From a virus, in the IMG/VR virus record IMGVR_UViG_3300046460_000298, positions 1 through 47,547 of that record: DNA of 47,547 bases. One strand, written 5' to 3'. The notes under the pieces were generated by a model. The model did no database searches, was not told where the DNA came from, and was given only the letters and a program-made list of their open reading frames with translations. The position numbers were made by a program, and so were the translations under genes. How positions within the stretch are numbered: the first letter of the stretch is position 1; each line of letters begins with the position of its first letter. This document shows, piece after piece, positions 46,793 through 47,547 of the stretch.

Positions 46793-47547
46793 CTTGAGAT
46801 CCTTGGTGCGTATGCGCTGGCCGGCTCGTCGTCGAACAGCGATTCGAGAAGGTCTTCCATGTCGATATCCGAGACCGGGGAGCGGTACATGACGACGTCG
46901 GCATAGTAGTCCTGCAGGTCGCCGACGACGGTCATCAGGTCGGCGGGAAGGCCCGCGATGTCGTTCCGCTCGAGGTAGTCCGTCCATGCCTGCTGCTTGG
47001 CGTCGGCGAAGCAAGGGAGGAGTCCTTCGGGCACGTAGTCCGGCATGTCCTTGGCGCGGATGGCGAAGGTGTGGACGACGGCGTCGTGCATGGCCTGCTT
47101 GTCGAATCCCTTGTGCATCAACACCCAGAGGTCGCGGTAGTCCTTCATCCGGGTGTTGTTCATGCCTTGATCGACCATGGCGTGGAGCTTCTCAGAGATC
47201 GAGTAGACCCACGGCTGGGCCATGACGGTCACGCCCTCGTCGTTCTTGAACAGCGGCTTGATCTCGAGCGGGCGCAGGCCGACCGGAGGCTCTCCGCCGA
47301 TGCCGACGTCGAGATGGATGTTGGCGCGGGTCTTGCCGATATGGGATTCGATGTAGGCGCGCAGGCCGTGGTCTTCGTAATGCTCGTGCTCGAGGATGGA
47401 GGTCTTCGTCACCCGGAACGTGATGCCGTCGTTCAGGTCGAGCCTGCAGGCCTCGTCGAACAGCTCAAGCAGTTCCTTGTGCGAGATCGAACCGTTGCCA
47501 TACGAATGCAGGTCGACGTCGGCCGTCGGGCGGTTCATGTCGGCCAT
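46789..47547 (-). CDS. abiEii: AbiEii nucleotidyltransferase toxin, C-terminal part (continues past the window)
   Basis: 252 codons open to the window edge. RPTADVDLHSYGN carries the nucleotidyltransferase GG/S...D.D motif part. The C-terminal EKLHAMVDQGMNNTRMKDYR then DLWVLMHKGF is highly typical of AbiEii. The toxin modifies a host RNA target (tRNA 3' ends in related MenT enzymes) unless neutralised by AbiEi. The 5' part is at 1-97. The apparent ATG at the last bases of the window is internal, not the real start. Confidence 0.85.
   Translation of the reverse strand: MADMNRPTADVDLHSYGNGSISHKELLELFDEACRLDLNDGITFRVTKTSILEHEHYEDHGLRAYIESHIGKTRANIHLDVGIGGEPPVGLRPLEIKPLFKNDEGVTVMAQPWVYSISEKLHAMVDQGMNNTRMKDYRDLWVLMHKGFDKQAMHDAVVHTFAIRAKDMPDYVPEGLLPCFADAKQQAWTDYLERNDIAGLPADLMTVVGDLQDYYADVVMYRSPVSDIDMEDLLESLFDDEPASAYAPRISR

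Noticed and set aside
1-47547. Insertion sequences or transposons
   Set aside because: No transposase motifs or terminal inverted repeats with target duplications were seen.

Overview
The window is a complete or nearly complete lambda-sized temperate phage genome that also carries plasmid maintenance functions: a phage-plasmid. GC content is high (judged by eye, about 63%). The tail-tip families (DUF2460, DUF2163, NlpC/P60, a gpJ-like hub protein), a DUF2793 fibre protein, a spike-base-like protein and a rhizobial-type plasmid HTH protein point to an alphaproteobacterial host, probably Hyphomicrobiales (Rhizobiales). Almost every gene is on the minus strand. The two ends of the window fall inside one gene: an AbiEii toxin starts at 97 on the minus strand and runs off the left end, and the rest of an AbiEii toxin runs in from the right end. 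About 29 codons appear to be missing between them, so the molecule is probably circular, about 47.6 kb, and opened inside abiEii.

Layout. (1) 46.0-47.5 kb and 0-0.9 kb: an abiE-type toxin-antitoxin operon with two extra downstream genes. (2) 1.0-4.2 kb: tyrosine integrase, an HTH plasmid-type protein with a candidate antisense RNA in front of it, and a type Ib-like partition pair (short ParA plus a ribbon-helix-helix partner). (3) 4.2-12.7 kb: accessory and early genes, with a C5 DNA methyltransferase that contains a second out-of-frame gene, several very small coupled genes, tRNA-like structured sequences, one plus-strand gene, an XRE regulator and hypothetical proteins. (4) 12.8-15.4 kb: lysis (two spanins, SAR-type endolysin, holin-like membrane proteins). 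(5) 15.5-28.9 kb: fibre, tail tip, tape measure, tail chaperone with a -1 frameshift, major tail protein and connectors. (6) 29.2-32.1 kb: two tandem paralogous glycine-rich fibre-like genes inserted in the structural block. (7) 32.1-40.7 kb: lambda-type head genes (spike-like, capsid E, decoration D, protease with nested scaffold, portal B, gpW, terminase large and small). (8) 41.0-46.0 kb: minor protein, regulators, a large ColE2-Rep/primase-like replication protein, a structured candidate origin region and plus-strand regulatory genes.

The most interesting signal is a family of short GCATGCAT/GTCGACATG-rich repeats at six separate places (3.07, 4.1, 10.1, 15.4, 35.9 and 45.0 kb), mostly at gene boundaries. 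One copy lies on each side of the parA operon. This suggests a centromere dispersed around a phage-plasmid, as known for N15. Other signals are a 15-bp element shared by the abiE and parA promoter regions, a strongly over-represented AAGGATTCG word on both strands, a duplicated promoter, and tRNA-like RNAs with disrupted anticodon or T loops.

In the inferred life cycle, ParA/RHH and the repeats segregate the circular prophage, Rep and the antisense-controlled module handle copy number, AbiE adds addiction or abortive-infection defence, and the lambda-type head with a GTA-like tail tip forms a siphovirus particle.
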